Assembly (NCBI RefSeq): GCF_033723955.1
Contig: NZ_CP137555.1
Span: forward strand, 676,001 to 740,000
Source of the DNA: Microbulbifer pacificus
GTDB taxonomy: Bacteria; Pseudomonadota; Gammaproteobacteria; Pseudomonadales; Cellvibrionaceae
Direction: 5' to 3'
Length of the DNA stretch: 64,000 bases
Position 1 is the first letter of the stretch, and the number at the start of each line of letters is the position of its first letter. A program made the translations under genes and the position numbers. Positions 24,887 to 33,744 of this stretch are shown piece by piece. The notes beneath the pieces are model-generated. The model did no database searches. It saw only the letters and a list, made by a program, of their open reading frames with translations, and was not told the origin of the DNA.

Positions 24887-25480
24887 CTAACGTCCGCCGT
24901 TATCCGCTGGCGGGATTCGGTCCCCGCTCAATTGATCCAGCGTCTTGAAATACAGTGGCCAGTCGAATCCCGGGCCGGGGTCCAGCTTCCGCCCCGGCGC
25001 GATATCCGAGTGGCCGGTAATGCGCGATTTGTCGATCATCGGATAGGCATCCATGATCGCCAGTGTCACCTCCGCGAGTGACTCGTACTGTGCCGGCGTA
25101 AAAATGTCGGTATCCAACCCCTCGAGCTCGATACCGATCGAGAAATCATTGCAATTTTCCCGCCCGCAGAATGCCGACTGTCCCGCATGCCAGGCGCGCC
25201 CGGAGAGCGGCACATACTGGGTAACGCGGCCATTGCGGTCGATCAGCAGGTGCGCGGACACCTGCAGGCTGGCGATTTCGGAAAAGTAGGGATGCGCATC
25301 AATATCCAGATGCCCGAGGAAGAATTCGTCGATATAGGAGCCGCCGTACTGGCCGGGCGGCAGGCTGATACTGTGGATGACCAGCAAATCCACTTCTGCA
25401 CTGTCCGGGCGGCAATTGCAATGCGGACTCGGCACCCGGCGTACACCGGACAACCAGCCTGACTGGACCTGGTATTTCAC
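24887..25480 (-). CDS. ampD: 1,6-anhydro-N-acetylmuramyl-L-alanine amidase AmpD
   Basis: 197-residue zinc amidase of the cytoplasmic cell-wall recycling pathway, cleaving the lactyl-L-Ala bond of anhydro-muropeptides. Zinc ligands are visible: His36 (VIHSISL), His157 and Asp167 (GHSDIAPGRKLDPG). The GTG start at 25480 is preferred, with GGAG eight bases upstream and the family opening SGWLSGVRRVPSPHC right after it; a longer ATG-started frame would add 38 unconserved residues. Loss of AmpD causes AmpC derepression in other species. Confidence 0.93.
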   Translation of the reverse strand: MKYQVQSGWLSGVRRVPSPHCNCRPDSAEVDLLVIHSISLPPGQYGGSYIDEFFLGHLDIDAHPYFSEIASLQVSAHLLIDRNGRVTQYVPLSGRAWHAGQSAFCGRENCNDFSIGIELEGLDTDIFTPAQYESLAEVTLAIMDAYPMIDKSRITGHSDIAPGRKLDPGPGFDWPLYFKTLDQLSGDRIPPADNGGR

Positions 25481-25602
25481 AAACACGACTCCGCTGGAAA
25501 TGGGCAGAGGACATTTTATGGAAGCAACTAACCAACTGCCAATAGCCGTGCCCGATTCCGCGATGCCAAACAGGGCGCATCCGTCGGCAGCCACCCGAAA
25601 AT

Positions 25603-25632
25603 GAAAAGGCCGGAGTAACTCCGGCCTTTTCG
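25603..25632. terminator. Terminator downstream of DUF1631 gene
   Basis: Hairpin AAAAGGCCGGAGT-aa-CTCCGGCCTTTT ending in T-run on either strand, positioned between the stop at 25682 and ampD. Confidence 0.85.
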
Positions 25633-25681
25633 TCGCTCACTCTCGGCGCCTGGCACCGCGGCAAAGCGCCGCGGTCTGGCA

Positions 25682-28204
25682 TCAGACGCTGATCGCCAGC
25701 TTGCTTTCACCGCAACTGCCTACCACATGCTGCAGTGCGCGCTCAAACAGCGGCCCCTGCTCCAGCGGCAGTAACTCCTCGTCGCGCAACGCGTGGGCGA
25801 GCTCCAGACGGGAGTAAACGCCCACCTTGGCGCCCTGGCGATTGACGAACATAAACTGATCCAGATCGCTGATGATGGCCGCGAGACGGCAGCGCATCGG
25901 CAGTTTTTCCGGCTGCCGCAGCAGGAACCAGCTGTCCTTGAGGTGGTAGGTCTGCTGCCAGTGGTCGTCGCTCTGCGGCAGCGCCTTCAGGTCGACGGGT
26001 TTGACGGCACTGGCCTGAGTGACCACCTGCTGGATTTCCTCTACTTCCGGCAGCGCCTTCTGCGTCGGCGGCAGTTCACGCGCTTCGTCGAGTACCACAT
26101 CCGCGGCGCCCACGACTTCCTGCAGCGGTGGTGCGGACATCACCTCGTCGGCCACCGGAATCGACAGCACGCTGTCCGCCTCCCGCCGCAATTCCTGCAC
26201 CAGCCGCTCGCGAATACGGCGCTCGCGCTCCGATTCCACACGCTCTCCGAGTTTCTGCCGCTCCCGGTACAGCGCCTCAAGGCCGCCGAGCAGCCGCTGG
26301 CAATCAGCACCACTCAGTGACAGCGATTGCGCGCCGTCTTGCAGCCGCTTTTTCAGATCCGGCAGCAACTGGCGCATCTTGGCACTGCTCTCCGGCATCG
26401 GTGCCACCACGCTCCAGATGAGGTCGCGGGCGGTCAACACATGCTGGCGCCAGGAACCGCTGTCGGTTCCCTCTTTCAGGCAGGTGCGGAACAGCACACT
26501 GCTCCACACCCGGTTCAGCCACTCGTGCACAATTTTTGGCAGTTTGCGCTCTGCGGTAAGTGCTTCGAAGACCGCCGCCACCCGCGCCTTGGCCGCCTCT
26601 ACCCGGGCCGTACCCTGGGCTTCATCGATGGTGCGCCGCTCCATGACCGCGGCGCGCTTGCGCTCACGCTGTGAAAATTCGCGGAAGGATTCCAGCAGGC
26701 GCAGGAAGATCTGCTCATCCTGGTCGTACTCTGCCAGCACGCCGTCGACAATCGCGGATATTTCACGATACAGCGGGTCGTTGCGGTAGTCTTCTCCCGG
26801 CTGCCAACCGATCGCGGCATCCGCCAGTTCGTTCAGCAGACGCCGCGCCGGGTGCCCGCCCTTGCTGAAAAAGGCCTTGTCCGCCACCGCCAGTTTAAGC
26901 ATGGGCAGCTGCAGGCGAATCAACTGGACCTTGATGGGTTCCGCCAGATTGCGGTCCTCGAGCATGAACGAGAACAGCATGTCCACCAGGCGGATAACTT
27001 CGCTATCCAGCTCCTGCAGCGACGCACTCTGCTTGCTGGCAATCAGATGTTGCTGCAACAACTCAGTGACATTGACCAGGTGACCGGTGGCACCGGATTG
27101 CACCGGCAGAGCCATCTGGAATTGCCCGAGATGCTGTAGCAGCGTCGGCGTCGCCATCGGCGCAGCGCCGGAGCCGAACGGCATCAGCCCCGGGGCATAA
27201 CTACCATTGCCGGTACCTGCACCCCCATCGACTGCGCCGCCATAACCCATTTCGGGGTAACCTGGCGCGGCGTATCCGGAAGCACCCGGCGCCATCCCGG
27301 CAGCAGAGAGACCGGTGGGCGCCATGCCTTCCGTGCCCTGCGGCCCTGCTGGCAATTGACCGAGGGCTTGCATGCCGGCATCCGCCACTGCGCCAGGAGG
27401 CATTGGCGGGCGGCGCTGGGGACGGGCCTGCTGGCGAGACTGGCGGCGCAGCGGGTCATCGATCGTGGGGAGCACGCCCTGCTCAATCAACAGGCGGTTG
27501 CACGCCTCATACAATTCGCCCAGGCGATTGACCAGCTGCAACTCAAACTTCTTGAATACGGTCATGCGCGCACGCAGCGAAATTTCCACGTCTTCCAGTG
27601 CATCGGCAAAGGCGGCGCAGATGGCAGCCGGGCCGAGGGGCATATTCTCGTCGTAGATTTTGCTTGGCAGCAGCGTGTCCAGACGCAGTGACAGCGCCGC
27701 AATGGATTCCGCGTGATCCCGCCTTACGTTCGCCACCATGGTGCGAATGGCAACCTGCTGTTCCAAGTCGTCATTGTTGAGCAGTGACAGGGATTTCAGG
27801 GTGCCGGAGGAGTTGAGCTCAGCGTCTTCGCCGGGGTTGTCGTTGCGCGGGGAATGGAATCGCTCCTCTATACCATCGCAGAAACCATCCAGCAGGTTGC
27901 TGTGCTCCACGCGAATGGCACGAATTGCCCCGAACAGGCGATCCTGCTCATCCTGTTGGTGGGCTTTTTCCGCCATGGTAAACAGTGAATCATCCACCTG
28001 GGCGAGAACCTCTTCCGCCCGGGCCTGCAACCACTGTATGGCTTTCTGATTGACTAGGTTCACATTCTTCGACAATTGTCGCGGTGCGGAATGACGGGAG
28101 CCACCACGGGTTTTACCGTAGCCGCCGAAATCTCTCTTGTCTCCATTCGGAGCACCGCCAGTGATGACAAACAGTTCTTTATTGTTTCTTTCCATATCGT
28201 CCAT
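25682..28204 (-). CDS. DUF1631-family protein, paralogue A
   Basis: 840-residue soluble protein of the large DUF1631 family; function unknown. Features include FTMAEKAHQQDEQDRLFGA near the start, MPLGPAAICAAF, a disordered middle rich in Pro/Gly/Ala/Met, and a long helical C-terminal half with RQPEKLPMRCRLAAII and FMFVNRQGAKV close to the end. The first plausible start is 28204 (MDDMERNN), with 28195 as alternative. A paralogue lies about 470 bases upstream in the same direction. The two share these blocks in the same order, so one is a duplicate of the other. Confidence 0.85.
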   Translation of the reverse strand: MDDMERNNKELFVITGGAPNGDKRDFGGYGKTRGGSRHSAPRQLSKNVNLVNQKAIQWLQARAEEVLAQVDDSLFTMAEKAHQQDEQDRLFGAIRAIRVEHSNLLDGFCDGIEERFHSPRNDNPGEDAELNSSGTLKSLSLLNNDDLEQQVAIRTMVANVRRDHAESIAALSLRLDTLLPSKIYDENMPLGPAAICAAFADALEDVEISLRARMTVFKKFELQLVNRLGELYEACNRLLIEQGVLPTIDDPLRRQSRQQARPQRRPPMPPGAVADAGMQALGQLPAGPQGTEGMAPTGLSAAGMAPGASGYAAPGYPEMGYGGAVDGGAGTGNGSYAPGLMPFGSGAAPMATPTLLQHLGQFQMALPVQSGATGHLVNVTELLQQHLIASKQSASLQELDSEVIRLVDMLFSFMLEDRNLAEPIKVQLIRLQLPMLKLAVADKAFFSKGGHPARRLLNELADAAIGWQPGEDYRNDPLYREISAIVDGVLAEYDQDEQIFLRLLESFREFSQRERKRAAVMERRTIDEAQGTARVEAAKARVAAVFEALTAERKLPKIVHEWLNRVWSSVLFRTCLKEGTDSGSWRQHVLTARDLIWSVVAPMPESSAKMRQLLPDLKKRLQDGAQSLSLSGADCQRLLGGLEALYRERQKLGERVESERERRIRERLVQELRREADSVLSIPVADEVMSAPPLQEVVGAADVVLDEARELPPTQKALPEVEEIQQVVTQASAVKPVDLKALPQSDDHWQQTYHLKDSWFLLRQPEKLPMRCRLAAIISDLDQFMFVNRQGAKVGVYSRLELAHALRDEELLPLEQGPLFERALQHVVGSCGESKLAISV

Positions 28205-28677
28205 GCTCACCCCAGTTGCCCTCCTGGCAATGGTTTTGAGTGTACCGACCGCAGGGGCCTTTACGGCATCCCCAAACCCTGCGAAGGGCGAATGTTTTAC
28301 AACATATCGGGCAAATAAATCAGGTTTAAAAACCACATCAATGGCCCAGTGCCGGCGAGACGGCGCAACAATCAACGCAACCGATCACCTTACTAGTTGG
28401 CACTAGTTACCAATAAAAATGGAACTTTCGCTCAATATCCTGCAAACATAAACGACACGCAAGTCCCAAAGAGGACCATTATTAGACAATTGGCTTGTAT
28501 AAAGTTGGATTTTGAACACTAGACAGGAAAGTCAAGCGAAAGATGTATTAAAAGGCGACGAATATTCGATATTCGCCGCCATCCAAACACTTCGCCTGAC
28601 TTAAAACGACGGCTTTATGACAGCGCCGCCGGAATGGTTTACGACCCGCACCGAGCCTGGGCACTACGCGCTTCAGA
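28205..28677. other. Intergenic region between the two DUF1631 genes
   Basis: No credible gene. The half nearer paralogue B carries a strong terminator (28549-28580). The rest is AT-rich and may hold the paralogue A promoter, but I find no clear -35/-10 pair. Confidence 0.5.
28549..28580 (-). terminator. Terminator downstream of DUF1631 paralogue B
   Basis: On the minus strand, hairpin GGCGGCGAATA-tcgaa-TATTCGTCGCC (one mismatch) followed by TTTTAAT, 98 bases after the stop at 28678. Confidence 0.75.
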
Positions 28678-30957
28678 TCAGTGCATTTCTCCACGGGATT
28701 TGCGCACGGTACCGATCACGGACTGCAGTGCCCGCTCAAACAGCATGCCGTCATCCAGCGGCATCAACTGCGCAGCCCGCAGTGCCTGCGCCAGCTCCAT
28801 GCGGGTGAATTCCGCCACCTTGGCGCCGTTGCGATTGACGAAGATGAACTGGTCGATATCTTTGATCACAGCCGCCAAGCGACAGCGAAACTGCTCCTCG
28901 TCACCGCGCTTCAACTCGAACCAGCTGCCCTGGGCCAGGCGGAATGTCTGCTGCCAGTGAGGATCACTCTCTGACAACTCCTCGGCTTCCGCCTTTTGTC
29001 CCTTACGTTCGACTTCGGCAACCACCTGCTCGAGCTCTTCCATCTGCGGAAGCTCGACGACCTTTTCCACGTCCACGACCACCGCGCTGTGCGAAGCCAC
29101 GCGAACTTCCTCACGCACCTCATCGCGCACCTGTTCACGCACTTCATCACGCTCTTCCTGGGCCTTGCGGCTGCGCTCTTCGACGATACGCTGTGCCAGC
29201 GCGAAGCGCTCGCGGTAAACCTCTTTGAGGCCCGCAAACATGCGCCGCGCATCAAAGGAATTGAGCGACACCGCTTCCACCCCCGCCTTCAGCCGCTCCT
29301 GTAGCGCTGGCAGCAAACCCAGCAACTGCTTGCGACCGTCTGGCATCGGTGCGTGCACACTCCACACAAGATCCCTGGCGGTACGCACGTCGCGAGTCCA
29401 GCTCTCGCTGTCGGTGCCCTCCTTGATACAACTGAGGAACAGCATGTTGGCCCAGACTTTTTCCAGCCACTCGCTAACCACGGGCGGCAGTTCCCGCTCC
29501 GCCACCAGCGCATCCATGACCGCCGCAACCCGCGCACGGGCAGCCTGGGTCTTGGCGCGACCATCGGCCTCGTCGACGATGCGCTGCTCCAGCTTCTGCG
29601 CACGCTTGCGCTCGCGCTCGATGAACTCCCGGAAGGACTCCACAAGCACGGAAAAGATATTGATGTCCTGATCGAACTCCGCCAGTACCTGCGCGACCAC
29701 TTCGCTGACTTTTTTGAACAGTGGATCCGATTCGTACTTGTCTTTTGCCTGCCAGCCGGTGCTGGCATCCGCCAGCTCGTTCAGCAGCTTGCGCGCCGGA
29801 TGCCCGCCCTTGCTGAAAAAGGACTTGTCGGCAATCGCCACCTTGAGCAGTGGCAATTGCAGGCGCCCCAACTGGGTTTTGATCGGTTCGGCGAGGTTGC
29901 GGTCTTCAAGAATGAACGAAAACAGCATCTCCACCAGTTTGATGATGTCGCTGTCGACCTTGGTCAGCGCCGCCGCCTGGCGCACATCCACCAGGCGCTC
30001 CTGCAGCAGGCTGTTGATATTCAGCAGCTGGATTCCGCCGTCGCTGTAACTGCCCGGCAGGTGGCTCTGCAGCGCACCGAGGTGAGACAGCAGGTCCTGA
30101 GCCGCCATCGGTGCAATGCCCGAATTCATCGGCAGCAGGCCGTACCCGGCGGCCGTTACCGTGGCTCCCATGCCCGCTGAGCCCACAGGCTGTTGACCCG
30201 GCTCCTGCCCCGCCTGCGGCGCTGGGCCGCGCGCAGAAGAACGCTGTTGCTGGCGCGCGACGCGACGCTGCTGTTTGAGCGAAGGCAATACCCCGTGCTC
30301 CACAAACAGGTCATTGCACTGTTCGTAAACAGTTCCCAGATTGGCCATAACAATCTGCTCGAACTTCTTCAGCAGGGTCAGGCGGGCACGGATATGCAGG
30401 TTCAGCGGGCGCGACGCCTCGACAAACGCATCGCAGATGGCGTCGGGGCCAATAGGATTGTTCTTGTCGTAAATTTTGACGGACAACAGGGTGTTGAGGC
30501 GCAGAGAAATTTCCGCGAGCGGCTCGGCAAAATCCCGCTTGGCGTTGGCAACCATGGTATCGACTGCCACCAGCTGCTCGAGGTCGTCGTTATGAACCAA
30601 TGACAGGCTATCGGCGGAGTAGAGATCATTGGCTTCATCGGAGGATTCGCGCACCAGAAAGGCGCGCGCCACATTGTCCGCAAACCGCTCCACCACCTTG
30701 CGCCGCTCTACGCGCAACAGTCGCAGAGCCTGAAACAGGCCGTCCTGCTCCTCCTGGCCGTGGGCCTTCTCCGCCATAGCGAAGAGCGAGTCGTCCACCT
30801 TGGCAAAAACCAGTTTGGCCTGCTCGGCAAACAGTTCTCTGGCCTTGTCACGCACGGCGGCTACCGGCACCGGAAGGCTGGCGCCTCTTTTGCTCTCGCG
30901 CTGCTCCCGTTGTAAACCCTGGATGGATACTACGTTATCGGAGTCTTTCATTGCCAA
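28678..30957 (-). CDS. DUF1631-family protein, paralogue B
   Basis: 759 residues. It shares with paralogue A the blocks KVDDSLFAMAEKAHGQEEQD, NPIGPDAICDAF, LKKFEQI, SFILEDRNLAEPIK, FSKGGHPARKLLNELADA and FRCRLAAVIKDIDQFIFVNRNGAKV. A Gln-rich linker (about 225-250) and an acidic/basic stretch (REQVRDEVREEVR) suggest a coiled coil in the C-terminal third. No enzymatic motif is seen. The start at 30957 is MAMKDSD; a second Met is two residues in. Function unknown. Confidence 0.85.
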   Translation of the reverse strand: MAMKDSDNVVSIQGLQREQRESKRGASLPVPVAAVRDKARELFAEQAKLVFAKVDDSLFAMAEKAHGQEEQDGLFQALRLLRVERRKVVERFADNVARAFLVRESSDEANDLYSADSLSLVHNDDLEQLVAVDTMVANAKRDFAEPLAEISLRLNTLLSVKIYDKNNPIGPDAICDAFVEASRPLNLHIRARLTLLKKFEQIVMANLGTVYEQCNDLFVEHGVLPSLKQQRRVARQQQRSSARGPAPQAGQEPGQQPVGSAGMGATVTAAGYGLLPMNSGIAPMAAQDLLSHLGALQSHLPGSYSDGGIQLLNINSLLQERLVDVRQAAALTKVDSDIIKLVEMLFSFILEDRNLAEPIKTQLGRLQLPLLKVAIADKSFFSKGGHPARKLLNELADASTGWQAKDKYESDPLFKKVSEVVAQVLAEFDQDINIFSVLVESFREFIERERKRAQKLEQRIVDEADGRAKTQAARARVAAVMDALVAERELPPVVSEWLEKVWANMLFLSCIKEGTDSESWTRDVRTARDLVWSVHAPMPDGRKQLLGLLPALQERLKAGVEAVSLNSFDARRMFAGLKEVYRERFALAQRIVEERSRKAQEERDEVREQVRDEVREEVRVASHSAVVVDVEKVVELPQMEELEQVVAEVERKGQKAEAEELSESDPHWQQTFRLAQGSWFELKRGDEEQFRCRLAAVIKDIDQFIFVNRNGAKVAEFTRMELAQALRAAQLMPLDDGMLFERALQSVIGTVRKSRGEMH

Positions 30958-31362
30958 TCAGCCTCGGCCAGCGGCCCCGTCGGGCAGCCGGGTAGTGCAA
31001 CCGCAGCGGGCCTGGGAAACCCTCCGCGAACCTGTTGTTATGTTGTGTCGCCGGTGTTGCCGCTCTTGCAACCGCCAGAAAACTGCGGCTGGTAAGGTTA
31101 CAGGAGAGCGGAACAACAGCGTGGTATGACCAAAAATGGTCGACGGTCGATTCTACGGAGTTACGCGCCAATAGCACAACAGCCTCATAATTGACACGGA
31201 TGTTTTTGCGACAGTGGTCACAGCGCCATAGGCACAAGGCCGCAGACAGGATGGCCATGGAAGCGACCATTTACCTTCAGACCCACACTGTGAATTTGCT
31301 AGTATTGCCAGCCACAATATCCGGCCACGTTTCACGCCGGGCCCAATTTACCGAGGTTCCCC
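30958..31362. other. Divergent intergenic region upstream of nadC
   Basis: 405 bases with no credible gene between divergent genes. A perfect TTGACA occurs at 31191-31196 but has no matching -10 at a suitable distance. Promoters of both genes presumably lie here. Confidence 0.5.
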
Positions 31363-32220
31363 ATGACACCTGCCGACGCCGCCATCCCCAACCTGCAGCA
31401 GGATATCCAGCGCGCCGTAAAAAATGCACTGGCGGAGGACATAGGCGATGGTGACATCACCGCACAACTGATTCCGGCGGACCGCCAGGCGCGCGCGCGG
31501 GTGATTACCCGTGAGGACTGCGTCTTCTGCGGCAAAGCCTGGGTTGATGAAGTGTTTCGCCAGCTGGACCCGGAGCTGCAAGTGCTCTGGCAAGTGGCAG
31601 ACGGAGACAGGGTCACGGCGGACAGCACCCTGTTTGAACTGCGCGGCAACGCGCGCTCGATACTCACCGGCGAGCGCTGCGCGCTCAACTTTGTACAGAC
31701 GCTCTCTGGCACCGCCACGACGGCATCGGAGTATGCGGCCCTCGCAGAGGGCTCTGAAATTCGTATTCTCGATACCCGCAAAACCATCCCGGGCCTGCGC
31801 ACCGCGCAGAAATACGCGGTGCTCTGCGGCGGCTGCCACAACCATCGCATCGGCCTTTACGACGCCTTCCTGATCAAGGAAAACCACATCGCCGCTGCGG
31901 GTGGCATCGACAAGGCGGTCAGTCAGGCGCACCAGATCAAACCCGGGGCACTGGTAGAAGTGGAAGTGGAAAGTCTGCAGGAGCTGCAGCAGGCGCTCGA
32001 CGCCGGCGCCGATGTGATCATGCTCGACGAGTTCACCGATGAGATGACTGCGGAAGCGCTGAAACTCGCCCGCGGCCGCGCAAAAATCGAAATTTCCGGC
32101 AGCGTAAACGAGGCGCGCCTGAAGCAGCTGTCCGGGCTGGCCGTGGATTACATTTCCTCCGGCAGCCTGACCAAGCACCTGCGTGCCATCGACCTGTCGC
32201 TGCGATTGCTGTCTGAATAA
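31363..32220 (+). CDS. nadC: Nicotinate-nucleotide pyrophosphorylase (carboxylating)
   Basis: 285-residue quinolinate phosphoribosyltransferase, which makes nicotinate mononucleotide from quinolinate and PRPP in de novo NAD synthesis. Family landmarks are [74 protein letters not shown] and ISGSVNE. Length is standard. It is a monocistronic gene here. Confidence 0.96.
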   Translation: MTPADAAIPNLQQDIQRAVKNALAEDIGDGDITAQLIPADRQARARVITREDCVFCGKAWVDEVFRQLDPELQVLWQVADGDRVTADSTLFELRGNARSILTGERCALNFVQTLSGTATTASEYAALAEGSEIRILDTRKTIPGLRTAQKYAVLCGGCHNHRIGLYDAFLIKENHIAAAGGIDKAVSQAHQIKPGALVEVEVESLQELQQALDAGADVIMLDEFTDEMTAEALKLARGRAKIEISGSVNEARLKQLSGLAVDYISSGSLTKHLRAIDLSLRLLSE

Positions 32221-32242
32221 CCGGGAAAGTGGAACCCGCCTA

Positions 32243-33328
32243 TCAACGGCCAGGCGGGTTGGCCAGCGCTTCGTCGCGGGCCAACCCGCCCGGGTAGCGC
32301 GCCTGCGGATACCCCGGCATTAAACTGCCCGCCTCCGGACCTACCACCGGCTCGGCGCCGACCACCTCACGCAAATGGAACCGAGGTCGGCGCTTCACTT
32401 CTTCGTAGATCTTCCCCAGGTACTCGCCGATCACTCCCAGGCAGAGCAGCTGTACACTGCCGATAAACAGCACCGGCACCATAATCGACGCCCAGCCTGG
32501 CACCACAGAATTGGAAAAGAGCTTCACGAACAACACCCAGACAATCAGCCCCAGCGCCAGGCCACCGGAGACCAACCCGAGCAGGGTTATGGCCCTGAGC
32601 GGTGCAATGGAAAATGCCGTTACCCCCTTCCACGCCAGCGACAACATCCGCCGCAGCGGATATTTGCTCTCCCCTGCCAGACGCGGCCTGCGGGAATAAA
32701 ACACGCTGGTGGAGCGGAAACCGAGCTCGCGCACCATGCCGCGCAGAAACAGGTTGGTTTCCGGATACTCGAGCAGGGTGTCCACCGCGCGCCGCGACAT
32801 CAGGCGGAAATCCGCGTGGTTGAATACCAGATCCACACCGAGGCTCCGCATCACCCGGTAATAGCCCTCGGCGGTCATACGCTTGAACCAGGTGTCCGAA
32901 TCCCGCTCCTCACGCACCCCGAACACCACCTCAAACCCGGCGCAACAGGCATCCACCATCGCAGCGATATTTTCCGGCCCGTCCTGCAGGTCCGCATCGA
33001 TACTCACCACCATATCTTCCCGGGTCTGCGAGAGACCGGCGTACAGCGCGTTCTGGTGACCGCGGTTGCGAGACAGCGCCACGGCCACAATGCCATTGTT
33101 TTCTCTGGCGAGCTTTTCCAGCAGCGGCCAGGTGGCATCGCGACTGCCGTCGTCCACGAAATAGATTTTGGAGGCCGCCGCGATACGCCCGCTGGCCTCC
33201 AGTTCCGACAGTGCCGCCAGTAATTCCGCGGCGGTATCCGCAATCACCGCCTCCTCGTTGTAACAGGGGACGACAATGGCCAGGGATGGCGCCAGCAAGT
33301 GTGCCGCAGGTTCAGTTACGGATTCCAT
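32243..33328 (-). CDS. Family 2 glycosyltransferase, GtrB/DPM1-like
   Basis: 361-residue membrane glycosyltransferase that would transfer a sugar from a nucleotide donor to undecaprenyl phosphate on the cytoplasmic face. The GT2 fold is shown by VVPCYNEEAVI (19-29) and DADLQDGP (111-118), and two C-terminal helices follow (about 262-290 and 297-322). This is the GtrB/ArnC architecture. The start at 33328 (MESVTEP) overlaps the gtrA-like gene by 13 bases, so they are likely translationally coupled; a longer frame would run deep into that gene. Confidence 0.88.
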   Translation of the reverse strand: MESVTEPAAHLLAPSLAIVVPCYNEEAVIADTAAELLAALSELEASGRIAAASKIYFVDDGSRDATWPLLEKLARENNGIVAVALSRNRGHQNALYAGLSQTREDMVVSIDADLQDGPENIAAMVDACCAGFEVVFGVREERDSDTWFKRMTAEGYYRVMRSLGVDLVFNHADFRLMSRRAVDTLLEYPETNLFLRGMVRELGFRSTSVFYSRRPRLAGESKYPLRRMLSLAWKGVTAFSIAPLRAITLLGLVSGGLALGLIVWVLFVKLFSNSVVPGWASIMVPVLFIGSVQLLCLGVIGEYLGKIYEEVKRRPRFHLREVVGAEPVVGPEAGSLMPGYPQARYPGGLARDEALANPPGR

Positions 33329-33744
33329 TGAGGCTCCCGGTAGATCCAGTATTGATGCAGGATAAAGTTGCCAACCAACGTGACCAGTGTGGCAATCAGC
33401 TGCGCCAGCAGGTAGGGCAACAGCGGCAGCGCCAGGGAAAAACACAGGGTATTGGTAGCAAGCCCGAGCGCGGCCACCACAACAAACTTCGGCAGGGCCT
33501 GCCAGTGGCGTGAACCGCCTCCAAACGTGAGATGGAAGTTCAACAGATAGTTGAAGACAGCGGCAAGGCCAAAAGCCAGCGCTGAGGAAACCACCTCCCC
33601 CACCGCCGCCAGCTCAACCAGTGCCACCAGCAGCAGATACTGGACAGCGGTCGCCACGCCGCCCACCGCGGCAAAACGCACGGCCCTGCCGAGCAACTGT
33701 TCACAGCGGCGAGGCGAAGTGGTGCAGTGATCAGACCGCGGCAT
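33316..33744 (-). CDS. GtrA-family polyprenyl-sugar flippase-like protein
   Basis: 142-residue four-helix membrane protein. GRAVRFAAVGGVATAVQYLLL, AFGLAAVFNYLLNFHLTF and the ending GNFILHQYWIYR match the GtrA family, proposed to flip polyprenyl-phosphate-linked sugars to the periplasm. It overlaps the GT-C gene by 14 bases and the GT2 gene by 13, consistent with one operon. Confidence 0.88.
   Translation of the reverse strand: MPRSDHCTTSPRRCEQLLGRAVRFAAVGGVATAVQYLLLVALVELAAVGEVVSSALAFGLAAVFNYLLNFHLTFGGGSRHWQALPKFVVVAALGLATNTLCFSLALPLLPYLLAQLIATLVTLVGNFILHQYWIYREPQWNP

Noticed and set aside
31191..31220. Promoter from the TTGACA at 31191
   Set aside because: No acceptable -10 element 15-19 bases downstream.
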